From the NCBI RefSeq assembly GCF_014268815.2, contig NZ_JABWRE020000001.1, positions 3,849,001 through 3,913,000 on the forward strand: a DNA stretch of 64,000 nucleotides. The letters are read 5' to 3'. The notes beneath the pieces are model-generated. The model was not told the DNA's origin and did no database searches. It was given only the letters and a program-made list of their open reading frames with translations. This document shows positions 52,802 through 64,000 of the stretch, piece by piece; the stretch's first letter is position 1, and each line of letters begins with the position of its first letter. This DNA comes from Pseudomonas urmiensis. GTDB lineage: Bacteria > Pseudomonadota > Gammaproteobacteria > Pseudomonadales > Pseudomonadaceae. The position numbers and the translations under genes were made by a program.

Positions 52802-53644
52802 TTACTCGGTGGCCGCTTCCTGCACCACGCGAATCACTCGCTGCGGGAACGGAATGTCGATCCCTTCGGCGCGCAGACGGTCACGTGCATGCTCGTTGAG
52901 CATGAACATCACGTCCCAGTAGTCGGCGGTCTTGGTCCAGATACGCAGGGATACCGTGATCGAGCTGTCGCCCAAGGTGGAAATCACTGCCTGCGGCGCC
53001 GGATCCTGCAACACGCGTGGGTCCTGGGCGAGCTCCAGCAGCACGTTACGGGCTTTTTGCAGGTCTGCGTCGTAATCGACACCGACATCGAACACGACCT
53101 TGCGTGTCGGCTGGCGGTTGGTGTTGGTGATGATGCCGTTGGACAGGCTGCCGTTGGGCATGATCACGGTCTTGTTGTCACCGGTACGCAGCACGGTGTG
53201 GAAAATCTGGATGCTGTCGACCGTACCGCTGACGCCTTGCGCCTCGATCCAGTCGCCAATGCGGAACGGGCGGAACAGCAGGATCAGCACGCCACCGGCG
53301 AAGTTCGCCAGGCTGCCCTGCAAGGCCAAACCGATCGCCAGGCCTGCCGCACCGATGGCGGCCACGAACGAGGTGGTCTCGATACCGATCATCGACGCCA
53401 CGCTGACCAGCAGCAGCACTTTCAGGACGATGTTGGCCAGGGTGCTGATAAAGCCCTGCAAGGCCAGGTCGGCGTTGCGCAGGCCTACCAGTTTGCCCAG
53501 GCGGGCACTGAGTTTGTTGGTAATCCACCAGCCGATGGCCAGGGTCAGCAACGCCAGCAGCAGACGGCTGCCGTATTCCATGATCAAGGGAAGCCAGGTC
53601 TGCGATTGGCGGACCAGCTGATCGACCTCAGCGTTCAAATCCAT
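52802..53644 (-). CDS. MscS-family mechanosensitive channel
   Basis: A 280-residue channel close in size to E. coli MscS (286), which opens on hypo-osmotic shock to release solutes. The first helices are at about 20-45 and 60-85. The pore helix region is FVAAIGAAGLAIGLALQGSLANFAGGVLIL, with the Gly/Ala packing pattern. The cytoplasmic vestibule follows (RPFRIGDWIEAQGVSGTVDSI, VIMPNGSLSNGIITN). AGGAG lies 6 bases upstream of the ATG. The gene is monocistronic, bounded by REPs downstream. Confidence 0.93.
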   Translation of the reverse strand: MDLNAEVDQLVRQSQTWLPLIMEYGSRLLLALLTLAIGWWITNKLSARLGKLVGLRNADLALQGFISTLANIVLKVLLLVSVASMIGIETTSFVAAIGAAGLAIGLALQGSLANFAGGVLILLFRPFRIGDWIEAQGVSGTVDSIQIFHTVLRTGDNKTVIMPNGSLSNGIITNTNRQPTRKVVFDVGVDYDADLQKARNVLLELAQDPRVLQDPAPQAVISTLGDSSITVSLRIWTKTADYWDVMFMLNEHARDRLRAEGIDIPFPQRVIRVVQEAATE

Positions 53645-53757
53645 ATTTATCTCCTGATGCCGAACGGCACGTACACAGTAAAGCAGGCCGCAGGATTTCA
53701 GCGGCCGCGGACCCGATGGACATCATTGAGCCAGCGTTGTTCCGGGCCGCTGCGCGA

Positions 53758-54243
53758 TCAGTCGCGGAAGTTGTTGAACTGCAGCGGCATGTCGAATTCC
53801 TTGGCGCGCAGTGCAGCAATGGCCTCTTGCAGATCATCGCGTTTCTTGCCAGTAACTCGGACCTGCTCACCCTGGATGGCGGCCTGGACCTTGAGCTTGG
53901 CATCCTTGATATGGGCGACGATCTTCTTCGCCAGCTCTTTATCGATGCCTTCGCGGAACTTGGCTTCTTGCTTCATTTCCTTGCCCGAAGCGTAGGCATC
54001 CTTGGTTTCCAGGCACTTGACGTCGATCTTGCGCTTGACCAGGGCGCCGCGCAGGATTTCGATCATGGCCTCGAGCTGGAACTCGGCCTCGGCGGTCATA
54101 AGAACAGTCTGCTCCTTGTCCTTGAATTCGAAGCTACCCTTACCTTTCAGGTCGTAGCGACGATCCAACTCCTTGATGGCGTTGTCGACAGCGTTCTGCA
54201 CTTCGTGCTTGTCCAGTTCCGATACCACGTCGAACGAAGGCAT
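53758..54243 (-). CDS. yajQ: YajQ-family nucleotide-binding protein
   Basis: A 161-residue protein of the UPF0234/YajQ family; some members (XC_3703 of Xanthomonas) bind cyclic di-GMP with high affinity and act with transcription factors. It begins [20 protein letters not shown] and contains the conserved [19 protein letters not shown] and [20 protein letters not shown]. The C-terminus is [18 protein letters not shown] precedes the ATG. It is divergent from panE with a 100-base shared region. Confidence 0.92.
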   Translation of the reverse strand: MPSFDVVSELDKHEVQNAVDNAIKELDRRYDLKGKGSFEFKDKEQTVLMTAEAEFQLEAMIEILRGALVKRKIDVKCLETKDAYASGKEMKQEAKFREGIDKELAKKIVAHIKDAKLKVQAAIQGEQVRVTGKKRDDLQEAIAALRAKEFDMPLQFNNFRD

Positions 54244-54308
54244 GGTTGTTCTCCAAAAATAAAGACGCGCTCGGCATGAAGATGGAGCACGCAGGGTTTG
54301 ATGGTTAA

Positions 54309-55262
<954 letters not shown>

Positions 55263-55300
55263 CAGCGCCCCTTCAACTGGATACGGACACTGCCTTGCCC

Positions 55301-57331
55301 ATGAACCTGCGCCAACGGCTGGACAACCTCCCGGTCGGGCAGAAACTGCTGGCCGCCCTGCTGGTGCTGCTGGTAACCATCCTGCTGGTGGCCAACCTGA
55401 CGTTCATCAGCGCCGCGTACTGGATTACCCAGGAAAGCATGGCGCCACAAGCCTTGCAGACCATCGGCCGGCTGGTATCCAACCCGCAACTGTCAGCCCG
55501 CGCCGGCGATTCGCCAGAGGCCGCAAGCGAGCTGCTCAAGGAGCTCGACAGCTACTCGCCGCTGCGCGCCGCCGCTATCTATGGCAGCGACGGACGCATG
55601 CTGGCGCAGTTGCAGCATGGCGAGCCACTGGCCTTGCCCAAGCGCTACCGCAATGTCGATGGCTGGCGGCTGATGGAATTTCGCAGCAGCCAGTTGATCC
55701 GCCTGCCGCGCGCCGCCAACCCACCTGCGCACCTGCTGCTGGTCGCCAGCAGCGAACTGCCGACCGCCTTCTACACCGGCACCCTGAGCGCAAGTATCGC
55801 GATCCTGATCTTCAGCATTCTGCTGTGGCTGGTGATCGCCCGGCAGATCAAGCGCCTGATCACCCAGCCGATCAACCAGCTCGAAGAACTCAGCCGCCAG
55901 GTAACCCGTGAAGAAAGCTATGCCCTGCGTGCCGAGCGCGGCAACGACGATGAAATCGGCAGCCTGGCCAACGCCTTCAACACCATGCTCTCGCGCATCG
56001 AGGCCCGTGAGCAGCAACTCAAGCGCACCCGTGACGAGTTCCAGAGCGCCTACGACCAAGCCCAGGGCCTGGCCGAGGAAACCCGGCACACCAACCGCAA
56101 GCTGGAGCTTGAGGTGCAGGTACGCAGCAAGATCGAGAAGAAACTCACCGGCTTTCAGAACTACCTCAACAGCATCATCGACTCGATGCCCTCGGCGCTT
56201 ATCGCGCTAGACGAACAGCTCTACGTCACCCAGTGGAACCACGAAGCCACGGTGCTCTCCGGCACGCCGCTGGATGAGGCGTTGAATCAGCCGATTTTCA
56301 TTGCCTTCGAGCCGCTCAAGCCGTTTTTGCCGCAACTCAAAGAGAGTGTCGAAAAGCACCGGGTAGCGAAGATCGAACGGGTCACCTGGCCCAAGGATGA
56401 CGAGCCGCGCCACTATGCCCTGACCTTCTACCCGTTGATGGGCGGCGGTGGGCGTGGCGTGGTGATCCGCATCGATGACATCACCCAGCGGCTGTCGCTG
56501 GAAGAGATGATGGTGCAGTCGGAGAAGATGCTCTCGGTGGGCGGCCTGGCGGCTGGCATGGCCCACGAGATCAACAACCCGCTCGGCGCGATCCTGCACA
56601 ACGTGCAGAACATTCGTCGGCGGCTGTCGCCAGAGCTGCCACGCAACCAGGAGCAGGCCGAAGAGCTGGGCATCGACCTGCCAGTGGTCAACCGCTACCT
56701 GGAGAGCCGCGAAGTGCCGCAACTGCTCGACGGCATCCAGCAAGCGGGGGCACGGGCGGCGAAGATCGTCACCCACATGCTCAGTTTCAGCCGGCGCAGC
56801 AATCGCCAGTTGGCCCCGTGCGACCTGCCGGCGTTGATCGATCAGGCGGTGGAGATTGCTGGCAACGACTTCGACCTGGCCATCGGTTTCGACTTCAAGG
56901 GCCAGGCCATCGTCCGCCAGTTCGATGCCAAACTGGGGCCGGTGCCGTGCACCGCCAACGAGCTGGAGCAGGTACTACTGAACTTGCTGAAAAACGCCGC
57001 CCAGGCCATCCACCTGCGCCCGCAGCCCTGCGAGCCGGGGCGCATCACCCTGCGTACTCGGCTCAATCCGCCGTGGGCGGAGATCCAGGTCGAGGACAAC
57101 GGCATCGGCATGCCTGAAGCGGTGCGCAAACGCACCTTCGAGCCATTCTTCACCACCAAGGAGATCGGCCAGGGCACCGGGCTGGGCCTTTCGGTCTCGT
57201 ATTTCATCATCACCAACAACCACAAGGGGCAGATGGAGGTGCACTCCACCCCCGGCCAGGGAACGTGCTTTACCCTGCGCCTGCCCCTTGGCCAGCCCGC
57301 GCCGACGGCGACGGGCAACACGGAGGCATGA
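55301..57331 (+). CDS. Membrane sensor histidine kinase (HAMP-PAS-HK)
   Basis: A 676-residue sensor kinase with two membrane helices (about 18-36 and 160-186) enclosing a periplasmic sensor of some 120 residues. Next come a HAMP domain (RLITQPINQLEELSRQVTR), a coiled coil (EQQLKRTRDEFQSAYDQAQG), and a PAS domain around 280-390. The phosphoacceptor is His422 in GGLAAGMAHEINNPLGAIL. The ATPase has boxes NLLKNAAQAIHL, VEDNGIGMPE and GTGLGLSVSYFII. No response regulator gene is adjacent, so the partner is unknown. Start ATG 55301; a TTG six bases earlier is possible. Confidence 0.88.
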   Translation: MNLRQRLDNLPVGQKLLAALLVLLVTILLVANLTFISAAYWITQESMAPQALQTIGRLVSNPQLSARAGDSPEAASELLKELDSYSPLRAAAIYGSDGRMLAQLQHGEPLALPKRYRNVDGWRLMEFRSSQLIRLPRAANPPAHLLLVASSELPTAFYTGTLSASIAILIFSILLWLVIARQIKRLITQPINQLEELSRQVTREESYALRAERGNDDEIGSLANAFNTMLSRIEAREQQLKRTRDEFQSAYDQAQGLAEETRHTNRKLELEVQVRSKIEKKLTGFQNYLNSIIDSMPSALIALDEQLYVTQWNHEATVLSGTPLDEALNQPIFIAFEPLKPFLPQLKESVEKHRVAKIERVTWPKDDEPRHYALTFYPLMGGGGRGVVIRIDDITQRLSLEEMMVQSEKMLSVGGLAAGMAHEINNPLGAILHNVQNIRRRLSPELPRNQEQAEELGIDLPVVNRYLESREVPQLLDGIQQAGARAAKIVTHMLSFSRRSNRQLAPCDLPALIDQAVEIAGNDFDLAIGFDFKGQAIVRQFDAKLGPVPCTANELEQVLLNLLKNAAQAIHLRPQPCEPGRITLRTRLNPPWAEIQVEDNGIGMPEAVRKRTFEPFFTTKEIGQGTGLGLSVSYFIITNNHKGQMEVHSTPGQGTCFTLRLPLGQPAPTATGNTEA

Positions 57332-57334
57332 CAC

Positions 57335-57895
57335 ATGGGCTATCGCCTGTCGAAGATCTACACCCGCACCGGCGACCAGGGCGAGACCGGGCTTGGCGAC
57401 GGCCGCCGGGTGCCCAAGGACCACCCACGGATCGAGGCGATTGGCGAGGTGGATAGCCTCAACAGTCAGCTGGGGCTGCTGCTGGCGGGCCTGAGCGAGG
57501 CTGGGCTGGATGAGCTGAGCGAGGTGCTGGCGCCGTGTCAGCACCGCCTGTTCGATCTCGGTGGGGAGCTGGCGATGCCCAGCTATCAAGCGTTGAACCA
57601 AGCTGAAGTGGAGCGGCTGGAGGCGGCTATCGATCTGTGGAACGAGGAGCTGGGGCCGCTGAAAAACTTCATTCTGCCCAGTGGATCGGCATTGGTGGCA
57701 CAGGCGCATGTTTGCCGTAGCCAGGCGCGCAGTGCCGAGCGGCGCTGTCAGCAGCTCAATGCGCTGGAGCCGCTGGCCGGAGTGGGCTTGGCGTATATCA
57801 ATCGGCTTTCGGATTTGCTGTTTGTCGCGGCACGGATCATTGGCCGGCGCCAGGGGCTGGCGGAGGTTTTGTGGCAGGCAGCTACAAAACCTTGA
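57335..57895 (+). CDS. Cob(I)alamin adenosyltransferase, PduO type
   Basis: A 186-residue enzyme converting cob(I)alamin and ATP to adenosylcobalamin. The PduO-type N-terminus YRLSKIYTRTGDQGETGLGD carries the ATP-binding loop, followed by IEAIGEVDSLNSQLGLLLA. The helical bundle includes FILPSGSALVAQAHVCRSQARSAER and INRLSDLLFVAARI. It starts 3 bases after the histidine kinase stop and is probably co-transcribed, though a functional link is not obvious. A short hairpin follows. Confidence 0.93.
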   Translation: MGYRLSKIYTRTGDQGETGLGDGRRVPKDHPRIEAIGEVDSLNSQLGLLLAGLSEAGLDELSEVLAPCQHRLFDLGGELAMPSYQALNQAEVERLEAAIDLWNEELGPLKNFILPSGSALVAQAHVCRSQARSAERRCQQLNALEPLAGVGLAYINRLSDLLFVAARIIGRRQGLAEVLWQAATKP

Positions 57896-57908
57896 GGCTG
57901 AAATTGCT

Positions 57909-57927
57909 GGGGCTGCTTTGCAGCCCC
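57909..57927. terminator. Small hairpin between convergent adenosyltransferase and Nudix genes
   Basis: GGGGCTGC and GCAGCCCC arms with a TTT loop sit in a 45-base convergent gap. The stem is strong but has no T run. Confidence 0.6.
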
Positions 57928-57940
57928 TTGCAGTGGCGAC

Positions 57941-58885
57941 TCAAACCTCAGGCCAAAACGCCCGAATCCCCGCCACACCTTGCGCCCCCACCTGCCAGGC
58001 ACGCTCACGCTGAGCGGCGCCCACACCGCCAAGCAAGAACACCGGCCGGCTAACCCCCTCGATCAACCGCCCCGCCTGCTCCCAGCCCAACGGCAGCGCC
58101 TCTGGATGGGTCTGGGTCGCCTGCACCGGCGACAAGGTGACGAAGTCCACCCCCATCTGCTCAGCCAGGGCCAACTCTTCAGCCGAGTGGCACGACGCCG
58201 CCAACCAGCGGTTCTCCGGGAACGGTCGCCCCTTGGCGGCATACTTGCGCAACTGTGCGGCGGTCAGGTGCCAGCCCGCGGCGGGGAAGTCGCCCAACCA
58301 TTCCAGCGGCCCCTTGAGCATCAACTGCGCCTTGCCGGCACACAGCCCGACCGCATCCACCGCTACATCGCGGTACTTGGGATCGTACATATCCGGTGCG
58401 CGCAGCTGGATCAACTTGATCCCGCTTGCCACGGCCTTCTGGATACCGCGCAGCATTTGCGGCACCTCAAGCCCATCGGGGGTGATCAGGTACTGATCGG
58501 GCAAACGCGCAGCCGCGACGATCGGCTTGTTCGCCTCAGGGAATTGGTATTGGCCCAGATCACGCGGCGCAACCCACTCCAGCGGCTGACCCTCGACGCC
58601 ATGCGGCTCGCCAGTGAAGGCATCGACTTCACGCACATCCAGCAACACTTGCTTGTCCGGGTAATCGTGGCTGATCTTGATCAGCGGCCGCGAGCGGCTC
58701 ACGTCGATACCGAGCTCCTCACGCAGCTCTCGGGTCAGGGCCGCTTCGACGCCCTCACCCTCCTCCACTTTGCCGCCGGGGAACTCCCACAAGCCGCCCT
58801 GATGCTGGGTGTCGGCGCGGCGCGCAATCAGAATGCGCCCATCAGCGCCACGGATGACTGCCGCTACTACATGAATCCGTTTCAC
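57941..58885 (-). CDS. Nudix hydrolase (MutT) fused to thiamine-phosphate-synthase-like domain
   Basis: A 314-residue two-domain protein. Residues 1-130 form a MutT-type Nudix hydrolase with a complete box (GGKVEEGEGVEAALTRELRE then ELGI), likely cleaning oxidised dGTP. Residues 150-314 resemble thiamine phosphate synthase/TenI barrels (GIKLIQLRAPDM, VDFVTLSPVQATQTHPEA, LLGGVGAAQRERAWQVGAQG). The key pyrophosphate-binding residues of true ThiE are partly changed, so the second activity is uncertain. The start is GTG, overlapping the GST stop (GTGA). The fusion is common in gamma-proteobacteria. Confidence 0.9.
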   Translation of the reverse strand: MKRIHVVAAVIRGADGRILIARRADTQHQGGLWEFPGGKVEEGEGVEAALTRELREELGIDVSRSRPLIKISHDYPDKQVLLDVREVDAFTGEPHGVEGQPLEWVAPRDLGQYQFPEANKPIVAAARLPDQYLITPDGLEVPQMLRGIQKAVASGIKLIQLRAPDMYDPKYRDVAVDAVGLCAGKAQLMLKGPLEWLGDFPAAGWHLTAAQLRKYAAKGRPFPENRWLAASCHSAEELALAEQMGVDFVTLSPVQATQTHPEALPLGWEQAGRLIEGVSRPVFLLGGVGAAQRERAWQVGAQGVAGIRAFWPEV

Positions 58886-59514
58886 CCTTCACGCTCCGCC
58901 AGGCCTGCTTGCTGCCAGGCCTGGAAGGCCGGCCATTGATAGATGGTCTCGATGTAGCTGGCCGCTTCGGCCGGCACTTCCACCCGATAGGTACGCAGGC
59001 GTACAGCTACAGGGGCGAAGAACGCATCGGCCAGGCTTGGCTTGCCGAACAGGAACGGGCCGCTGTCCTTGGCCGCCAGGCGGCATTCGGACCACAACGC
59101 GACGATGCGGTCGATGTCCACTTGCACGTCCAAGGGCACGTTTTCCAGCGCCTGGTCACGCGACAGGTCAAACGGCATCGCCCCGCGCAGGGCGAAAAAG
59201 CCGCTGTGCATCTGCGCGCAGGCCGAGCGCGCCTGGGCACGGGCGGCAATGTCGGCTGGCCACAGTTGAGCGTGAGGATGACGCTCGGCCAGGTACTCGC
59301 CAATCGCCAGCGAGTCGGCGATGACGCCGTGCTCGGTCTTGAGCAGGGGCACTTTGCCGGACGCGGAAAACGCCAGGATGCGCGTGCGCGTATCGGCCTG
59401 GTTGAGTTTGATCAGGGTTTCTTCATAAGGAACACCGGCCAATTCCAGGGCCAGGGCGCCGCGTAGCGACCAGGAGGAGTACAACTTGTCGCCGATGATC
59501 AGGTGGTAACTCAT
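58882..59514 (-). CDS. Glutathione S-transferase family protein
   Basis: A 210-residue GST with an N-terminal thioredoxin-fold domain (LIIGDKLYSSWSLRGALALE, KVPLLKTEHGVIADSLAI with the glutathione-contact pattern) and a C-terminal helical domain ending PAFQAWQQAGLAEREG. It probably conjugates or reduces electrophiles with glutathione; the substrate is unknown. I choose ATG 59514 because the extra upstream codons contain no fold. Its stop is shared with the Nudix-ThiE start, so the two form a pair. Confidence 0.88.
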   Translation of the reverse strand: MSYHLIIGDKLYSSWSLRGALALELAGVPYEETLIKLNQADTRTRILAFSASGKVPLLKTEHGVIADSLAIGEYLAERHPHAQLWPADIAARAQARSACAQMHSGFFALRGAMPFDLSRDQALENVPLDVQVDIDRIVALWSECRLAAKDSGPFLFGKPSLADAFFAPVAVRLRTYRVEVPAEAASYIETIYQWPAFQAWQQAGLAEREG

Positions 59515-59550
59515 GGTTCGGCTCCATTTAATTGGCTGAATCTGAAATAC

Positions 59551-59575
59551 CTTGGGGCCGCTGCGCGGCCCCAAG
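59551..59575. terminator. Hairpin downstream of argJ
   Basis: Exact 11-base arms CTTGGGGCCGC and GCGGCCCCAAG with a TGC loop lie 11 bases after the argJ stop, before the GST gene. There is no T run. Confidence 0.7.
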
Positions 59576-59585
59576 GATCAGCAGA

Positions 59586-60803
59586 TCAGGTGCGATACTC
59601 AGCGTTGATCTTGACGTACTCGTGGGACAGGTCAGTCGTCCAGATGGTTTCGCTGCACTGCCCACGCCCCAGCTCGATACGAATGGTGATTTCCTCCTGG
59701 GCCATTACCTTGGAGCCTTGCTCTTCGGTGTAGCTTGGGCTGCGGCCACCTTTGCTGGCGATGCACACTTCGCCGAGGAACACGTCGATCAAGCTGACAT
59801 CCAGTTGCGGTACACCCGCACGGCCAACGGCGGCGAGGATGCGGCCCCAGTTGGGGTCGGAGGCGAACAGGGCGGTCTTGATCAGCGGTGAGTGGGCCAC
59901 CGCGTAACCAACGTCCAGGCACTCCTGATGATTGCCACCACCGTTGACCTCTACGGTGACGAACTTGGTAGCGCCTTCACCGTCACGCACGATGGCCTGG
60001 GCGACTTCCATGCAGACTTCGAATACCGCCTGCTTCAGCGCCTCGAACAGCGCGCCCTTGGCTTCGCTGATCTCGGGCACATCGGCCTTGCCGGTGGCGA
60101 TCAGCATGCAGCAGTCGTTGGTCGAGGTGTCGCCATCGATGGTGATGCGGTTGAACGACTTGTTGGCACCGTCGAGCATCAGGTCCTTGAGCACCGCTGG
60201 GGCGACCTTGGCGTCGGTGGCGATGTAGCCGAGCATGGTGGCCATGTTCGGGCGAATCATGCCGGCGCCTTTGCTGATGCCGGTAACGGTGATGGTCTGG
60301 CCTTCGAACTGGAACTGACGGCTGGCACCCTTGGGCAGGGTATCGGTGGTCATGATGCCGGTGGCGGCTTCGGCCCAGTTGTTTTCCGACAGGTTGTCCA
60401 AGGCGGCCTGCAGCGCGCCTTCGATTTTCTCGACCGGCAGCGGCTCACCGATCACGCCGGTGGAGAATGGTAGTACCGACTGGGCGTCGACACCGGCCAG
60501 TTCAGCCAGCTTGGCGCAGGTGCGCTCAGCGGCGGCCAGGCCAGGGGCGCCGGTACCGGCGTTGGCATTGCCGGTGTTGGTCAGCAAGTAGCGCACAGTG
60601 CCCTGTACGCGCTGCTTGGAGAGAATCACCGGGGCGGCGCAGAAGGCATTGAGGGTGAATACGCCGGCAACGCTGGAGCCTTCGGCGCAGCGCATCACTA
60701 CCACGTCCTTGCGCCCAGGGCGCTTGATGCCCGCCGAAGCGATGCCGAGTTCAAACCCCGGAACCGGGTGCAGGGTGGGCAAAGGACCAAGACCAACAGC
60801 CAT
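59586..60803 (-). CDS. argJ: Glutamate N-acetyltransferase / amino-acid acetyltransferase ArgJ
   Basis: A 405-residue arginine biosynthesis enzyme that recycles the acetyl group from N-acetylornithine to glutamate, and in bifunctional forms also uses acetyl-CoA. The precursor self-cleaves before the Thr in NMATMLGYIATDA to give alpha and beta chains; that motif is present. The N-terminus is AVGLGPLPTLHPVPGFELGI and the C-terminal signature is DLSHEYVKINAEYRT. AGGAG lies 7 bases before the ATG at 60803. It follows secA by 127 bases. Confidence 0.95.
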   Translation of the reverse strand: MAVGLGPLPTLHPVPGFELGIASAGIKRPGRKDVVVMRCAEGSSVAGVFTLNAFCAAPVILSKQRVQGTVRYLLTNTGNANAGTGAPGLAAAERTCAKLAELAGVDAQSVLPFSTGVIGEPLPVEKIEGALQAALDNLSENNWAEAATGIMTTDTLPKGASRQFQFEGQTITVTGISKGAGMIRPNMATMLGYIATDAKVAPAVLKDLMLDGANKSFNRITIDGDTSTNDCCMLIATGKADVPEISEAKGALFEALKQAVFEVCMEVAQAIVRDGEGATKFVTVEVNGGGNHQECLDVGYAVAHSPLIKTALFASDPNWGRILAAVGRAGVPQLDVSLIDVFLGEVCIASKGGRSPSYTEEQGSKVMAQEEITIRIELGRGQCSETIWTTDLSHEYVKINAEYRT

Positions 60804-60930
60804 GAATGCGCTCCTAGAAAATATGTGCCGCACAAGATACGGCCAGGCGTGAGAGGGAACAACGCCGCGAAGGTCGAAACCGTTCGCGGCGCAGTGTTTC
60901 AGTTGTCAGGGTGACGCGGGGACAGCTCGA

Positions 60931-63666
<2,736 letters not shown>

Positions 63667-64000
63667 ATCGGCAGGATCTTCCACACTTAGGGATGGAGGG
63701 CGGCCCCATGAGTCGCCCGAGCAGCCCTTGGGCCGCATGCGAACGAGCATTCTACCCGGAAACGATGGTGAGGAAAGTGGTGGATTTCCACGATGCTGGC
63801 ACAGCGCTAGGGCGGGGACGTTTCTAACATAAGGACTTTTTTTGCAAGTTCAAGGTGTAGCGAAGATGAAACGTATTGAGAATGACTCTTACGCGATGCC
63901 ATGAGTTCCGCCGTCTTCGCCGGATTACCCGTCAACAAGACAGAGCAGCCTATGCAAAACCCACCTTCTGTTACCATGGCGGTTCTGTAACTTCCTGCGA
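63667..64000. other. Intergenic region upstream of secA (no gene seen)
   Basis: These 334 bases carry no convincing gene on either strand; only very short open frames of about 12-13 codons occur on the plus strand. ATTGAGAATGACTCTTAC near 63879 has weak resemblance to a Fur box (about 11 of 19). The secA promoter presumably lies here. From memory, in P. putida a peptidase gene of the same direction lies further upstream, outside the window. Confidence 0.6.

Noticed and set aside
63951..63989. Short open frame starting MQNPPSV near the right edge
   Set aside because: Only 12 codons and no ribosome site.

Overview
The window is chromosomal DNA from a Pseudomonas. The evidence is high-GC coding, the H-NS-type regulator MvaT, ColRS with the ColS residues studied in P. 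putida, OlsBA, BifA, XenB, and many REP elements with the gcgggcttgccc core typical of the P. putida group. From memory, gene order largely follows the mvaT-sbcB-pykA-fumarase-olsBA-xenB-argP-sodB-bifA-imelysin-mexVW-colRS-groEL-ampG-argJ-secA stretch of P. aeruginosa. Most of the window is therefore conserved core genome. I saw no rRNA, tRNA, CRISPR array, prophage or intact insertion sequence.

Layout. 1-5.0 kb: 3' end of a chemoreceptor, an overlapping three-gene envelope operon (GT4 glycosyltransferase, DUF2334 deacetylase-like protein, UPF0104 membrane protein), a possible small gene, and purU. 5.2-13.2 kb: mvaT, sbcB, a PilZ protein, a TPR-like lipoprotein, pykA, a ferredoxin reductase, class I fumarase and a DJ-1/PfpI protein. 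13.3-19.7 kb: lipid and envelope genes, namely a PLD/cardiolipin synthase, YceI, a small Cys-rich exported protein with a serine hydrolase, an acyl-CoA dehydrogenase-like protein divergent from olsBA, and acpH. 19.7-22.4 kb: an ArsR regulator, MFS pump and xenB, with striking palindromes upstream. 22.5-29.4 kb: a coiled-coil membrane protein, a 142-bp MITE-like palindrome, an SDR, argP/argO, sodB and the c-di-GMP phosphodiesterase bifA.

29.5-36.1 kb is an iron-linked periplasmic cluster of imelysin lipoprotein, di-haem DUF1111 protein, second imelysin and DUF1513 propeller. A reversed, frameshifted polymorphic-toxin remnant and a putative immunity gene interrupt it. 36.3-40.5 kb: a MexVW-like RND pump. 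40.6-44.3 kb: warA-inaA-small exported gene with a ColR box upstream, and colRS. 44.5-54.2 kb: groESL with a sigma-32-like promoter, fxsA, a HugZ-like protein, a DUF481 outer membrane protein, an alkyltransferase-like protein, ampG, an MdfA-like pump, an MscS channel and a YajQ protein. 54.3-63.7 kb: panE, a PAS/HAMP histidine kinase, a PduO-type adenosyltransferase, a Nudix-ThiE fusion, a GST, argJ and secA.

The least explained parts are the glycosyltransferase/deacetylase/UPF0104 operon, the imelysin/di-haem cluster with its toxin insertion, the palindrome array before the ArsR gene, and the MITE-like element. Names rest on recognising protein motifs by eye; no database search was run.
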